Notes under the pieces: model-generated
What the model saw: only the letters and a program-made list of their open reading frames with translations
Database searches by the model: none
Told to the model about the DNA's origin: nothing
In this document: piece after piece, positions 7,338-16,414 of the stretch
How the letters are laid out: the number at the start of each line of letters is the position of its first letter
Position numbering within the stretch: position 1 is the stretch's first letter
Origin: Aliarcobacter cibarius
Lineage (GTDB): Bacteria > Campylobacterota > Campylobacteria > Campylobacterales > Arcobacteraceae
Reading direction: 5' to 3'
DNA length: 64,000 nt
Assembly: GCF_013372265.1 (NCBI RefSeq)
Contig: NZ_CP054051.1
Location: 372,001-436,000 of the forward strand
Translations under genes and position numbers: made by a program

Positions 7338-8306
7338 AGTAGCGATTGTTCCAACAATTTCATCCCATCTCATAGGACTTATTCCATTTCCTGGTCTTTT
7401 TATCGCAAGATTATTTTCGCATAAAATCTCACCTTTTTTAATATCACATTTTGCAACTATTGATTTTCTAGCTATTGATTTATTCTTTGATTCACTCTTA
7501 GATGGTTTTTTAATACTACTTCCTAGAGCTAATTCTATATTTCGAATAGCTTTTACCATAGCTTTTAGTTCGTCTGGTTCTAAAGAAGCTTTATGGTCTG
7601 GTCCTTCCATAGTTTTATCTAAAGTAAAATGTTTTTCTATACAATAGGCACCCAAAGCAACAGCAGCTATATCAACTTCTATTCCCAAAGTATGGTCACT
7701 ATATCCAAAAGCTATATCAAAGGTATTTCCTATTGTTACCATTGCTTTTAAATTTACATCTTCCATAGGAGTTGGGTATTCTGTATTTGCATGTAAAACT
7801 ATGATATTCTCTTTTTTTGTTCCAGCATTTATTAATATATTCAAAGCATCTTCAATCTCTCCAATATTTGCCATTCCAGTTGAAAGTATTACTTTTTTAT
7901 CTAATCTTCCAATATGTCTAAGATATGGTAAATTTGTAATTTCTCCACTTGGTATTTTGAATATTTCTAATCCTAAATCGTTTAGTAATTCGATACTATC
8001 ATGATCAAATGGAGTAGATAAAAACATGATATTTTTTGATTTACAATAAGAGATAAGTTCTTTATGTGTATTTACATCTAGTTCAAGTTTTTTTATCATA
8101 TCAAATTGAGACTCTAATTTGTCAGTAGTTTGTTTTTGATAATCTGCTTTTTGTGCATTTTTTGATACAAGCTTTTCAGCTTTAAATGTTTGAAACTTTA
8201 CAGCATCTGCACCACTTTCACTAGCTACATCTATAAGCTTTTTTGCAAGTTCAATACTCCCATTATGGTTAACTCCAGCCTCTGCTATTATAAATACTTT
8301 TTTCAC
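7308..8306 (-). CDS. legI: N,N'-diacetyllegionaminate (nonulosonate) synthase, NeuB family
   Basis: 332 aa. The NeuB TIM barrel begins with FIIAEAGVNHNGSIELAKKL and continues with SGADAVKFQTF, ILSTGMANIGEIEDAL, the substrate/metal loop FGYSDHTLGIEVDIAAVALG and IEKHFTLDKTMEGPDHKASL. An antifreeze-like SAF domain follows from about residue 275 (VAKCDIKKGEIL...KRPGNGI). The enzyme condenses a ManNAc-like sugar with phosphoenolpyruvate to a nine-carbon acid. The order legB-legC-legH-legI favours legionaminic over sialic acid, though the exact epimer is inferred. The start overlaps legH by 4 bases. The C-terminal codons are duplicated in the next gene. Confidence 0.88.
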   Translation of the reverse strand: MKKVFIIAEAGVNHNGSIELAKKLIDVASESGADAVKFQTFKAEKLVSKNAQKADYQKQTTDKLESQFDMIKKLELDVNTHKELISYCKSKNIMFLSTPFDHDSIELLNDLGLEIFKIPSGEITNLPYLRHIGRLDKKVILSTGMANIGEIEDALNILINAGTKKENIIVLHANTEYPTPMEDVNLKAMVTIGNTFDIAFGYSDHTLGIEVDIAAVALGAYCIEKHFTLDKTMEGPDHKASLEPDELKAMVKAIRNIELALGSSIKKPSKSESKNKSIARKSIVAKCDIKKGEILCENNLAIKRPGNGISPMRWDEIVGTIATKDYKEDELI

Positions 8307-8878
8307 TTAGCTAAACCCCCAGCTTTTATAAATCCATTTATTTCTATATGTTCTTTTGAAACAGAATTACTTCCAACAAATGTATCTTCTTTTACAACTA
8401 CACCACCATTTATTACACTAGCAGTTGAGATATGACAGTTGTCTTCTATAATACAATCGTGCTCTATTAAGGATTTACTATTAATTATACAATTTTTTCC
8501 TATTTTTACATTTGCATTTACAAGAGCATGATGCATAATAACTGTTCCTTCATCTATAAATGAATGTTTTGAAACATAAGCAAGTGGTGAAATGATAGTT
8601 GGAAAATCAAATCCTATATTTTTTGCTTTTCCAAATAACTTTTTTCTTAATTCATTTGTTTTTATATGCCCTATTGTAATAACTGCTTTTCTACAAGTTT
8701 TAAAGATAGTTTCCAAATCATCATCACAAGCAATTATTTCATAGTCTAAAATTTTTTTACCAATATTTTCTTTGGTATCTACTATTCCAACTATCTCATA
8801 TCTATTTGTTTGTTCAATAACATCAATAACACTATGGCAATGTCCCCCACCACCAATAAGAACTATTTTTTCTTTCAT
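8303..8878 (-). CDS. legH: NeuD-family N-acetyltransferase (LegH-like)
   Basis: 191 aa. The N-terminal PglD/NeuD nucleotide-binding motif reads IVLIGGGGHCHSVIDVI, and from about residue 95 there are hexapeptide repeats of a left-handed beta-helix (VSKHSFIDEGTVIMHHALVNANVKIGKNC onward, with IEHDCIIEDN). Such enzymes acetylate the 4-amino group of UDP- or GDP-linked 2-acetamido-4-amino-trideoxy sugars with acetyl-CoA. It lies directly after the aminotransferase gene (shared base at 8878) and overlaps legI by 4 bases, which matches the pathway order. Confidence 0.82.
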   Translation of the reverse strand: MKEKIVLIGGGGHCHSVIDVIEQTNRYEIVGIVDTKENIGKKILDYEIIACDDDLETIFKTCRKAVITIGHIKTNELRKKLFGKAKNIGFDFPTIISPLAYVSKHSFIDEGTVIMHHALVNANVKIGKNCIINSKSLIEHDCIIEDNCHISTASVINGGVVVKEDTFVGSNSVSKEHIEINGFIKAGGLAK

Positions 8879-10014
8879 TATAAAATCACCGAACTAGGAA
8901 TATTTACAACTCTTTCTTCAAGATATTTTGCATTTTTTAAATCTGCTTTTTGGCAATCTTTATACATTTCAAGTTCATTCATAAGTTTCCAAATAGGTCT
9001 TGTCATTACACCATTTTTATTTGTAAATTCTAAAAACTCATCTTTTTGCTTTAAATCTTCTAATAAAACTGCTTGAAGCCAATAGTTTGATTTTGAATCT
9101 TTTGGTTCAGTTATAAAATCTATCTTATTCGATGTAAAAAATTCCTCATATTTTACTGCTAAATCTCTTTTTAAAGCTAAGAATTTTTCTAATTGCTCAA
9201 GTTGAGCTACAAGTAAGGCAGCATTTATATTTGGTAATCTATAATTATAAGCTATTTCATCATGTACATATTCATAAGGATGAGGAATTTTTGCAGTTGT
9301 TGTGATATGTTTTGCTCTTTTTGCTAATACTTCATCATCAGTAACAATTACTCCACCACCACCTGAAGTTATGATCTTATTTCCATTAAAAGAAAATGCT
9401 CCAATTTTTCCAAAAGTTCCAGTATGTTTATGTTTATAAAAAGAGCCTAAGCTTTCAGCTCCGTCTTCAACTAAAGTAATATTCCAAATATCACAAATGT
9501 TTTTAATCTCTTCAATTCTGCATGGATGTCCAAAAGTATGCATAGGAATACAAGCTTTTATCAATTTTTTTGTTGTTTTGTTAACACATTGATTATTTAT
9601 AATTTCACAATTTTGCTCTAGAAAGTTTTTTAAAGAATCTGGACTTAAACCCATTGTATCTAGATCCACATCTACAAATATAGGTTTTGCTCCAATATAT
9701 GAGATAGCATTACAAGTAGCTATAAATGTAAGAGGTTGTGTGATAACTTCATTATCTGTTTTTACATTTGCTAAAATTAGAGATATATGAAGTGCAGCTG
9801 TTCCATTTACAGTAGCTATTGCATATTTACTTCCTACAGTTTTAGCGAACTCTTTTTCAAATGTATCTACATATTTTCCAACACTTGATACAAATGTAGA
9901 GTCTATACAATCATTTAAATATTTTTTTTCATTGCCTATAAATCTTGGTTCATGTAAAGGTATAAATTCATTTGTTTTGAAAGTCTGTTTTATAAAATTA
10001 ACTATATTTTGCAT
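8878..10014 (-). CDS. legC: LegC-family nucleotide-sugar aminotransferase
   Basis: 378 aa from the ATG at 10012-10014 (MQNIVNFIKQTF), chosen over an ATG 45 bases upstream that lies inside legB, because LegC proteins begin with this helix followed by FIPLHEPRFIGNEKKYL. Seen: ATVNGTAALHIS (PLP phosphate binding), VEDGAESLG, and the PLP lysine in FSFNGNKIITSGGGG. These DegT-type enzymes transaminate the C4 keto group of the LegB product with glutamate. The gene starts one base after the legB stop and is followed without gap by legH. Confidence 0.88.
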   Translation of the reverse strand: MQNIVNFIKQTFKTNEFIPLHEPRFIGNEKKYLNDCIDSTFVSSVGKYVDTFEKEFAKTVGSKYAIATVNGTAALHISLILANVKTDNEVITQPLTFIATCNAISYIGAKPIFVDVDLDTMGLSPDSLKNFLEQNCEIINNQCVNKTTKKLIKACIPMHTFGHPCRIEEIKNICDIWNITLVEDGAESLGSFYKHKHTGTFGKIGAFSFNGNKIITSGGGGVIVTDDEVLAKRAKHITTTAKIPHPYEYVHDEIAYNYRLPNINAALLVAQLEQLEKFLALKRDLAVKYEEFFTSNKIDFITEPKDSKSNYWLQAVLLEDLKQKDEFLEFTNKNGVMTRPIWKLMNELEMYKDCQKADLKNAKYLEERVVNIPSSVIL

Positions 10015-10015
10015 A

Positions 10016-11206
10016 TTACATTTTCCCATCAAGATATTTACCTGTTTCTTTGTGTCCAAAATCTGGAATCATTTTAAAAAACTCTTTTACAATATCATCT
10101 TTCGTCCAATATAAATTTTGTTTATATTTTTTAATTGTATTTTCAAAATCATTTAAAAGTTTTTCATCATATATTGCTTCATTCTTAATCACGCCAAGAT
10201 TTTCAAATCTACTCATATCTAAAACTTCTTTATCTGTAAAAAACTCTTCAAAATCTTTTTCACCTGTTGTATCACTAGCAGTAAATAGACAAGGCCATTT
10301 TCCTTTAGAGGGTAAAGTTTTTGCCAATTCTCTTGCTTCATCTTCATCTTTACATAAATATGGCTCATATCCTAAATTTTTAAGATATTTTACTGCAATA
10401 TCAGCAAAAGTAATTAGATGCAGATTTTCACTAAGTTTTGGAAAAAAAATATCTCTATCCTCACCAAAAATACAAGACATAAGACAAAGCTCACCAGACT
10501 CTTGAGGAGTTACAAAATATCTTTTTATATCATTTGGAGCAACTATTGGTTGATTTTTTTGAATTCTTTGATTAAATCCATGAAGTAAACTACCATCACT
10601 AAAAGCAACATTTGCAAACCTTGCCATTGAAACATCTATTTGTTTTGAACGTCTGTTTACAAACATTTCCATAATTCTTTTACTAGCACCCATCATATTT
10701 ACTGGATTTGCAGCTTTATCTGTGCTTACGCAAAAATATTTTTTAGTTCGATTTTCAATTGATTGTTCCAATGTCTTATCTGTATTAAAAATATTTGTTT
10801 CAATCATTCGCATAAGAGTAAAAGGATCTTTTTCACTTCTTACATGTTTAAGTGCTGATAAATTTAGCACATAATCATATTTTCCATCAGATTTTATAAA
10901 TGCATCATATTCGCTACTTCCAATATCTAAAGCAAATGTTTGAAAATCTCCATCAATATATCCGAAACTACTTCTTACATCTCTAACAAGCTCAACCATA
11001 TTATTTTCACTTATATCAACAACATGAAGTTTTCTAGGATTTCTTTTGAATATCTCTTTTGTTACTGCTTGACCAATGCTTCCTGCTCCACCAATAACTA
11101 AAAATGTTGAGTTTGAAACTATATTTGAAAGCTCTTTTTCATGAGTTTGTATATCTCTTAAAAAGAGTTCTTCCATTCGCCCAATTAGATTTAATAAATT
11201 ATCCAT
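10016..11206 (-). CDS. legB: nucleotide-sugar 4,6-dehydratase (CapD/WbpM-like, LegB role)
   Basis: 396 aa from the ATG at 11204-11206; a TTG one codon upstream is less likely. The NAD-binding motif is VIGGAGSIGQAVTKEIF near residue 36, and FCVSTDKAANPVNMMGASKR holds the SDR catalytic Ser-Thr-Asp-Lys. As in WbpM-type soluble dehydratases the usual Tyr of YxxxK is Met (MGASK), unlike PseB/FlaA1. It converts UDP- or GDP-GlcNAc to the 4-keto-6-deoxy sugar that LegC aminates. It is the first gene of the minus-strand sugar operon, with a TATAAT box 28 bases upstream. LegB is assigned from context with legC, legH and legI. Confidence 0.83.
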   Translation of the reverse strand: MDNLLNLIGRMEELFLRDIQTHEKELSNIVSNSTFLVIGGAGSIGQAVTKEIFKRNPRKLHVVDISENNMVELVRDVRSSFGYIDGDFQTFALDIGSSEYDAFIKSDGKYDYVLNLSALKHVRSEKDPFTLMRMIETNIFNTDKTLEQSIENRTKKYFCVSTDKAANPVNMMGASKRIMEMFVNRRSKQIDVSMARFANVAFSDGSLLHGFNQRIQKNQPIVAPNDIKRYFVTPQESGELCLMSCIFGEDRDIFFPKLSENLHLITFADIAVKYLKNLGYEPYLCKDEDEARELAKTLPSKGKWPCLFTASDTTGEKDFEEFFTDKEVLDMSRFENLGVIKNEAIYDEKLLNDFENTIKKYKQNLYWTKDDIVKEFFKMIPDFGHKETGKYLDGKM

Positions 11207-11233
11207 CAAATAGTTCCATTTTTAAAGTTTTGA

Positions 11234-11239
11234 ATTATA
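11234..11239 (-). promoter_or_regulatory. -10 box of the legB operon
   Basis: TATAAT on the minus strand, 28 bases before the legB ATG, in a very AT-rich divergent region. No convincing -35 box is visible, which is usual for sigma-70 promoters in Campylobacterota. It would drive the whole sugar operon. Confidence 0.5.
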
Positions 11240-11310
11240 TCTGCATTTTGTTTACTTTGCATTTTAACAAATTATATGTAATAATAAAATAATAATATTT
11301 TGAGGTAAAT

Positions 11311-11520
11311 ATGCAAAACACAATTCCACAAGACATACTGAAAATACAAAAAAAACTTGCAACTTTCGAGAAAGATTCAAGAAATTACAAGAAATATACA
11401 AAAATTTTAGCAAAGCATATAAAAACTCACACTATGCAAAAAAGAGTAAATTCTCATATAAAATCAATTGAGGTTGTTGAAAATATTGAAAAAAAAGGGG
11501 TTGAAAATATTTTTAAATAA
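11311..11520 (+). CDS. small basic hypothetical protein
   Basis: 69 aa, rich in Lys and probably helical, with no Cys, signal peptide or membrane span. A GAGG ribosome site lies 6 bases ahead of the ATG, which argues for real expression. It stands between the divergent sugar operon and recA. I do not recognise the family. The charge (KKLATFEKDSRNYKKYTK, then KHIKTHTMQKRVNSHIK) would suit nucleic-acid binding, but that is only a guess. Confidence 0.6.
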   Translation: MQNTIPQDILKIQKKLATFEKDSRNYKKYTKILAKHIKTHTMQKRVNSHIKSIEVVENIEKKGVENIFK

Positions 11521-11607
11521 AAAATATTACAATTTGCAATACTTTTCAGTCCTTATGAAAAATTCTGCTAAGATTCCAATATAAAATAAAAGACGAGGTA
11601 AAAATTT

Positions 11608-12657
11608 ATGGATGAAAATCAAAAAAAATCACTTGAACTTGCAATAAAACAAATAGATAAAGCTTTTGGAAAAGGTACATTGATAAGACTTGGGGATAAG
11701 GAAGTAATCCCAACTGAAGTAATAAGTACTGGCTCTTTAGGACTTGATTTGGCTCTTGGTGTTGGTGGATTACCAAAAGGAAGAGTTATTGAAATATATG
11801 GACCGGAAAGTTCAGGGAAAACAACTTTAACTTTACATGCTATTGCTGAAGCTCAAAAAGCTGGTGGAGTTTGTGCATTTATTGATGCAGAACATGCACT
11901 GGATGTAAAATATGCGAAAGACATAGGAGTTGATACAGATAATTTACTTGTTTCTCAACCAGATTTTGGAGAACAAGCTTTAGAGATTCTTGAAACAGTT
12001 ATTAGAAGTGGAGCTGTTGATTTAGTAGTTGTGGATTCTGTTGCAGCACTAACTCCAAAAGTTGAAATAGATGGGGATATGGATGACCAACAAGTTGGAG
12101 TTCAAGCAAGACTTATGAGTAAAGCATTACGAAAAGTAACAGGTCTTTTAAGTAAAATGAACTGTACAGTAATTTTCATTAATCAAATAAGAATGAAAAT
12201 AGGTATGACTGGATATGGAAGCCCAGAAACAACAACAGGTGGAAATGCTCTTAAATTCTATTCTTCAGTTAGACTTGATATTAGAAGAATCGCAACACTT
12301 AAACAAGGTGAAAATTCTATAGGGAATAGAGTAAAAGTAAAAGTAGTAAAAAATAAAGTTGCTGCTCCATTTAAACAAGCTGAGTTTGATATTATGTTTG
12401 GAGAGGGTATTTCAAAAACTGGAGAACTTGTTGATTATGGTGTTAAACTTGATATTATTGATAAAGCAGGTGCTTGGTTTAGTTATGGTGATACTAAAAT
12501 AGGACAAGGTAGAGAAAATTCAAAACTATTTTTAAGAGATAATCCAGCAATTGCTAAAGAGATAGAGGATAAAATTTTAAATTCTATGGGAATAAATGAT
12601 GCAATTATTACAGGTGGAAGTGATGATGCTGATGATATTTCTGGACTGGATGATTGA
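11608..12657 (+). CDS. recA: RecA recombinase
   Basis: 349 aa, standard RecA length. The Walker A motif [10 protein letters not shown] is near residue 67, the Walker B strand [10 protein letters not shown] near 140, and loop 2 region [22 protein letters not shown] near 195-215. The C-terminus is acidic ([12 protein letters not shown]). RecA forms the ATP-dependent filament for homologous recombination and LexA-independent DNA repair in this phylum. The ribosome site is GAGG, 10 bases before the ATG. eno follows after 170 bases, the neighbour order also found in Campylobacter. Confidence 0.98.
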   Translation: MDENQKKSLELAIKQIDKAFGKGTLIRLGDKEVIPTEVISTGSLGLDLALGVGGLPKGRVIEIYGPESSGKTTLTLHAIAEAQKAGGVCAFIDAEHALDVKYAKDIGVDTDNLLVSQPDFGEQALEILETVIRSGAVDLVVVDSVAALTPKVEIDGDMDDQQVGVQARLMSKALRKVTGLLSKMNCTVIFINQIRMKIGMTGYGSPETTTGGNALKFYSSVRLDIRRIATLKQGENSIGNRVKVKVVKNKVAAPFKQAEFDIMFGEGISKTGELVDYGVKLDIIDKAGAWFSYGDTKIGQGRENSKLFLRDNPAIAKEIEDKILNSMGINDAIITGGSDDADDISGLDD

Positions 12658-12664
12658 TTAAATA

Positions 12665-12693
12665 ATTTGAATTTATTCAAATAAAACTTTTTT
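12665..12693 (+). terminator. weak hairpin after recA
   Basis: ATTTGAA (12665-12671) and TTCAAAT (12676-12682) form a 7-bp AT-only stem with a 4-base loop, followed by a T run at 12688-12693. The stem is weak, so termination may be partial. Confidence 0.35.
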
Positions 12694-12791
12694 ACCTAAT
12701 ATTTTAAATTGACTATGGGAATTATTCCCTATGTCAAACTACATAAATTAAATATTTTTTTCACAAAAGCAAACAACAAATTTTTTTTAGA

Positions 12792-12797
12792 TATAAT
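12792..12797 (+). promoter_or_regulatory. -10 box upstream of eno
   Basis: TATAAT preceded by a T8 tract and AG, 31 bases before the GTG start. T-rich tracts in place of a -35 box are typical of Campylobacterota sigma-70 promoters. Confidence 0.55.
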
Positions 12798-12827
12798 CAA
12801 AGCAAATTATAAATTTAGGAGACCTAA

Positions 12828-14104
<1,277 letters not shown>

Positions 14105-14105
<1 letters not shown>

Positions 14106-14347
14106 TGAAGAAAAAAAGAAGTGGTTTAGGAATTTTTGTGCTAGTAGTGATTTTATCACTATTAGCAACAATATATTTTTCATATTATGTAACAAATGTT
14201 CTTTTTGGTGATAACTCTTTGCAGACATATAACTCTTTAAAATATAAAAAAGAGTATTTAGAAAACGAAATTTTAAGACTGCAAAAAGAGAATGCCTATT
14301 TACAAAAAGAGTATTTTGAACTAAAAAATTTGGAGCCAGAAGAATGA
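14105..14347 (+). CDS. FtsB/DivIC-like septum formation protein
   Basis: 80 aa: a short basic cytoplasmic tail (KKKRSG), one membrane span (about residues 9-32), then a coiled coil (YNSLKYKKEYLENEILRLQKENAYLQKEYFEL). This topology is that of FtsB/DivIC, small bitopic proteins of the FtsQLB divisome subcomplex. The gene begins on the last base of eno and its stop overlaps the next start (ATGA). The same gene pair follows eno in Campylobacter. Function is inferred from topology and position, since the family has little sequence conservation. Confidence 0.75.
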
Positions 14348-15042
14348 GAACTCTATTACTATCTACAACTATAGCAGCCTTTTTATCTATAAGCCTACAA
14401 GCTAGAGAAAACCCTTTTATTTTATATGAAGAGAAGACTGGAAAAGTTATTGAATCTCCTCCAAAAGTGAAAAATGTAACAGATTTAGAAGAAGAACAAT
14501 TTATAAGAGATTATCAAAATAAATTAAAAAATCCAGAACAAGAATCTGAACAAAGAGCTCCTGCGCAAGTTCAGGAAAAATCTTACTCTAAAAAAGAGGT
14601 TGACTCTTTGATGTTAAAAACTAAGTATGAAGCAGAGCAAAAAGCAAAAGCACTTGTTAAAAAAGAGCTAACTAAAGAGCCAGAACAAGTTGTATATGTA
14701 AAACCTAGAGCTGATGCTGCTACAGATGAAACACTTATTTCAAAAAATATTTTACCTTTTATAAAAGTAGACTACAATGATAATAAGCTTTTAATTGCTA
14801 CTCAAGATGCAGTTTCAAAAAAGTTTTCAATCAACAATGAAAATAAATTAGTAATAGATTTTAAAGGTAAAAAGAACTTTACTGCAAATAAACATAGTTT
14901 AAATTCGGCTAATTTTAAAGCTATATCTACAGGAAATCATGCAGCAAATGGTTTTTATAGAATAGTGATTGAATTGGCTTCTAAACCAAGTAGTTACAAT
15001 TTTGACTACAATGATTCAATAATTTCAATAACTAAAAAGTAA
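14344..15042 (+). CDS. periplasmic AMIN-domain protein
   Basis: 232 aa. A signal peptide (MRTLLLSTTIAAFLSISLQA) is followed by a charged, Glu/Lys-rich linker to about residue 135, and an AMIN-like beta domain at the C-terminus (ILPFIKVDYNDNKLLIATQD through SYNFDYNDSIISITKK). AMIN domains target cell-wall enzymes and transport proteins to the envelope or septum. In Campylobacter the gene at this place encodes a periplasmic glycoprotein. No catalytic domain is attached here. It overlaps the ftsB-like gene by 4 bases, which suits a division or wall role. Confidence 0.72.
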   Translation: MRTLLLSTTIAAFLSISLQARENPFILYEEKTGKVIESPPKVKNVTDLEEEQFIRDYQNKLKNPEQESEQRAPAQVQEKSYSKKEVDSLMLKTKYEAEQKAKALVKKELTKEPEQVVYVKPRADAATDETLISKNILPFIKVDYNDNKLLIATQDAVSKKFSINNENKLVIDFKGKKNFTANKHSLNSANFKAISTGNHAANGFYRIVIELASKPSSYNFDYNDSIISITKK

Positions 15043-15062
15043 CTAGAGAAATTCTCTAGTTA
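15040..15062. terminator. bidirectional terminator between AMIN gene and bioB
   Basis: Inverted repeat with arms AACTAGAGAA (15041-15050) and TTCTCTAGTT (15052-15061), perfect over 10 bp around one central base. It sits between convergent genes, contains the AMIN gene stop codon, and has AT-rich sequence on both sides. Confidence 0.65.
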
Positions 15063-15063
15063 T

Positions 15064-15912
15064 TTATTGATGACAAGCAACAGCTATTTCATAACCTAAA
15101 GCAGTTACAGCTTTTATATCATCTTCTGCACTAGCTCCACCAGTTGTTAAATAATCTCCAACTACTATAGCATTTGCTCCATGTTTAAAAACATTATATT
15201 GTTCATCACCAAACATAAGTTCTCTTCCCCCTGCAATCATAAGCATCTGATTTGGTAAATAACTTCTTGATAATTCAACTAATTTAAATGCTTCTTCTTT
15301 TGATAAAGGATTTTTTACAATTGGTAATGCTTCATTTGGATGGAAAAAATTAATAGGAACAGACATTGGTTCTAAACTTGCAATTGCTTCAAGCATAGAA
15401 ATTCTATTTTCTTGAGTTTCTCCAAGACCAAAAATACCACCAGTACATAAATGTAGACCAGCTTTCTTTGCATCAAGACAAGTGTTATATCTATCATCCC
15501 ATGAGTGAGTTGTACAAATTGTGTTATAGAACTCTCTAGCTGTTTCTAGATTGTGATTGTAGTTTTCAACACCATGTTTTTTAAGCTCTTTTAATTGTTC
15601 AAAAGTTGCTAAACCATTACATGCAATAATTGAAATATCAGGAACAGCTTTGCTTACAGCATCAGCAGCTCTACATACATAATCCAATCTCTTATCATCT
15701 AATCCTGTTCCAGCAGTAACAAGACAAAATCCAACAGCTTTATTTGCTCTTGCTCTTTTTGCTTCTTCAACTATTTGTTCAATTTCTTTTCTTCTATATC
15801 TTTCGATATTTGCTTTGTACTTAACACTTTGTGTACAAAATTTACAATCTTCGTTGCAAGTACCACTCTCAATATTTGATATTGCACATAAATATATTTG
15901 ATTATTGCTCAT
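15064..15912 (-). CDS. bioB: biotin synthase
   Basis: 282 aa. The radical-SAM cluster motif CNEDCKFC is at residues 19-26, followed by NxxNHNLET (YNHNLETAREFYNTICTTH) and the C-terminal IMVGDYLTTGG-like segment (IVVGDYLTTGG), typical of BioB. It inserts sulfur into dethiobiotin, using a 4Fe-4S and a 2Fe-2S cluster. It is shorter at the N-terminus than the E. coli enzyme, as usual for Campylobacterota. It overlaps the upstream phosphoesterase gene by 11 bases; no other bio gene is in the window. Confidence 0.95.
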   Translation of the reverse strand: MSNNQIYLCAISNIESGTCNEDCKFCTQSVKYKANIERYRRKEIEQIVEEAKRARANKAVGFCLVTAGTGLDDKRLDYVCRAADAVSKAVPDISIIACNGLATFEQLKELKKHGVENYNHNLETAREFYNTICTTHSWDDRYNTCLDAKKAGLHLCTGGIFGLGETQENRISMLEAIASLEPMSVPINFFHPNEALPIVKNPLSKEEAFKLVELSRSYLPNQMLMIAGGRELMFGDEQYNVFKHGANAIVVGDYLTTGGASAEDDIKAVTALGYEIAVACHQ

Positions 15913-16414
15913 ATTTAAACTCTTCTTTCATAAAATTATTTTCATTTGTATTTTTAAAATAGTGTGTGATTATATATTGATTTGTATTAATTTCAAGTTT
16001 TGCACACTCAATAATTGGTTTTTCTCTAGCACACACTTCACCTGAATTTAAAAATAGTGTCTTATTTATATATTCACAATGAAATTTATGAGTGTGACCA
16101 AAAATTACAATATTTGAGTCAGGAACCAAATAGTTTGGAATGTGCATGAGCTTGAAACTAATATCTTTTATCTTGAAGTAATATGGTTCAGTTTTTATAT
16201 TAAAATTAGAACTATATTCAAAAAGATTTCTATCATTATTTCCAAAAATAGCAATATATTTTAAATTTGAATCTTTTAAAATATTTAAACCTTCTAAAGA
16301 ACATATATCTCCAGCATGGATTAGATATTCACAGCCATCTTGCTTTAAAAAATCTATACAAGCTTTTAAATATTCTATTTTATGGTGACTGTCTGAGATC
16401 AATCCTATATTCAT
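15902..16414 (-). CDS. YfcE/MJ0936-type metallophosphoesterase
   Basis: 170 aa with the calcineurin-like metal motifs in order: GLISDSHHK (residues 4-12), HAGDICS near 37, FGNND near 60 and FGHTHKF near 108. Small proteins of this kind hydrolyse phosphodiesters in vitro, with unknown natural substrate. It begins directly after the topA stop and overlaps bioB, so all three are probably cotranscribed. Confidence 0.85.
   Translation of the reverse strand: MNIGLISDSHHKIEYLKACIDFLKQDGCEYLIHAGDICSLEGLNILKDSNLKYIAIFGNNDRNLFEYSSNFNIKTEPYYFKIKDISFKLMHIPNYLVPDSNIVIFGHTHKFHCEYINKTLFLNSGEVCAREKPIIECAKLEINTNQYIITHYFKNTNENNFMKEEFKYEQ

Noticed and set aside
10015-10059. Longer start for legC (15 extra residues).
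   Set aside because: The extension lies inside the end of legB; LegC proteins begin at the internal ATG helix.
12711-12735. Palindrome GGGAATTATTCCC between recA and eno considered as a terminator or operator.
   Set aside because: Only a 6-bp inner stem with a 1-base centre and no T run follows; the outer bases mispair. Not enough to call a function.
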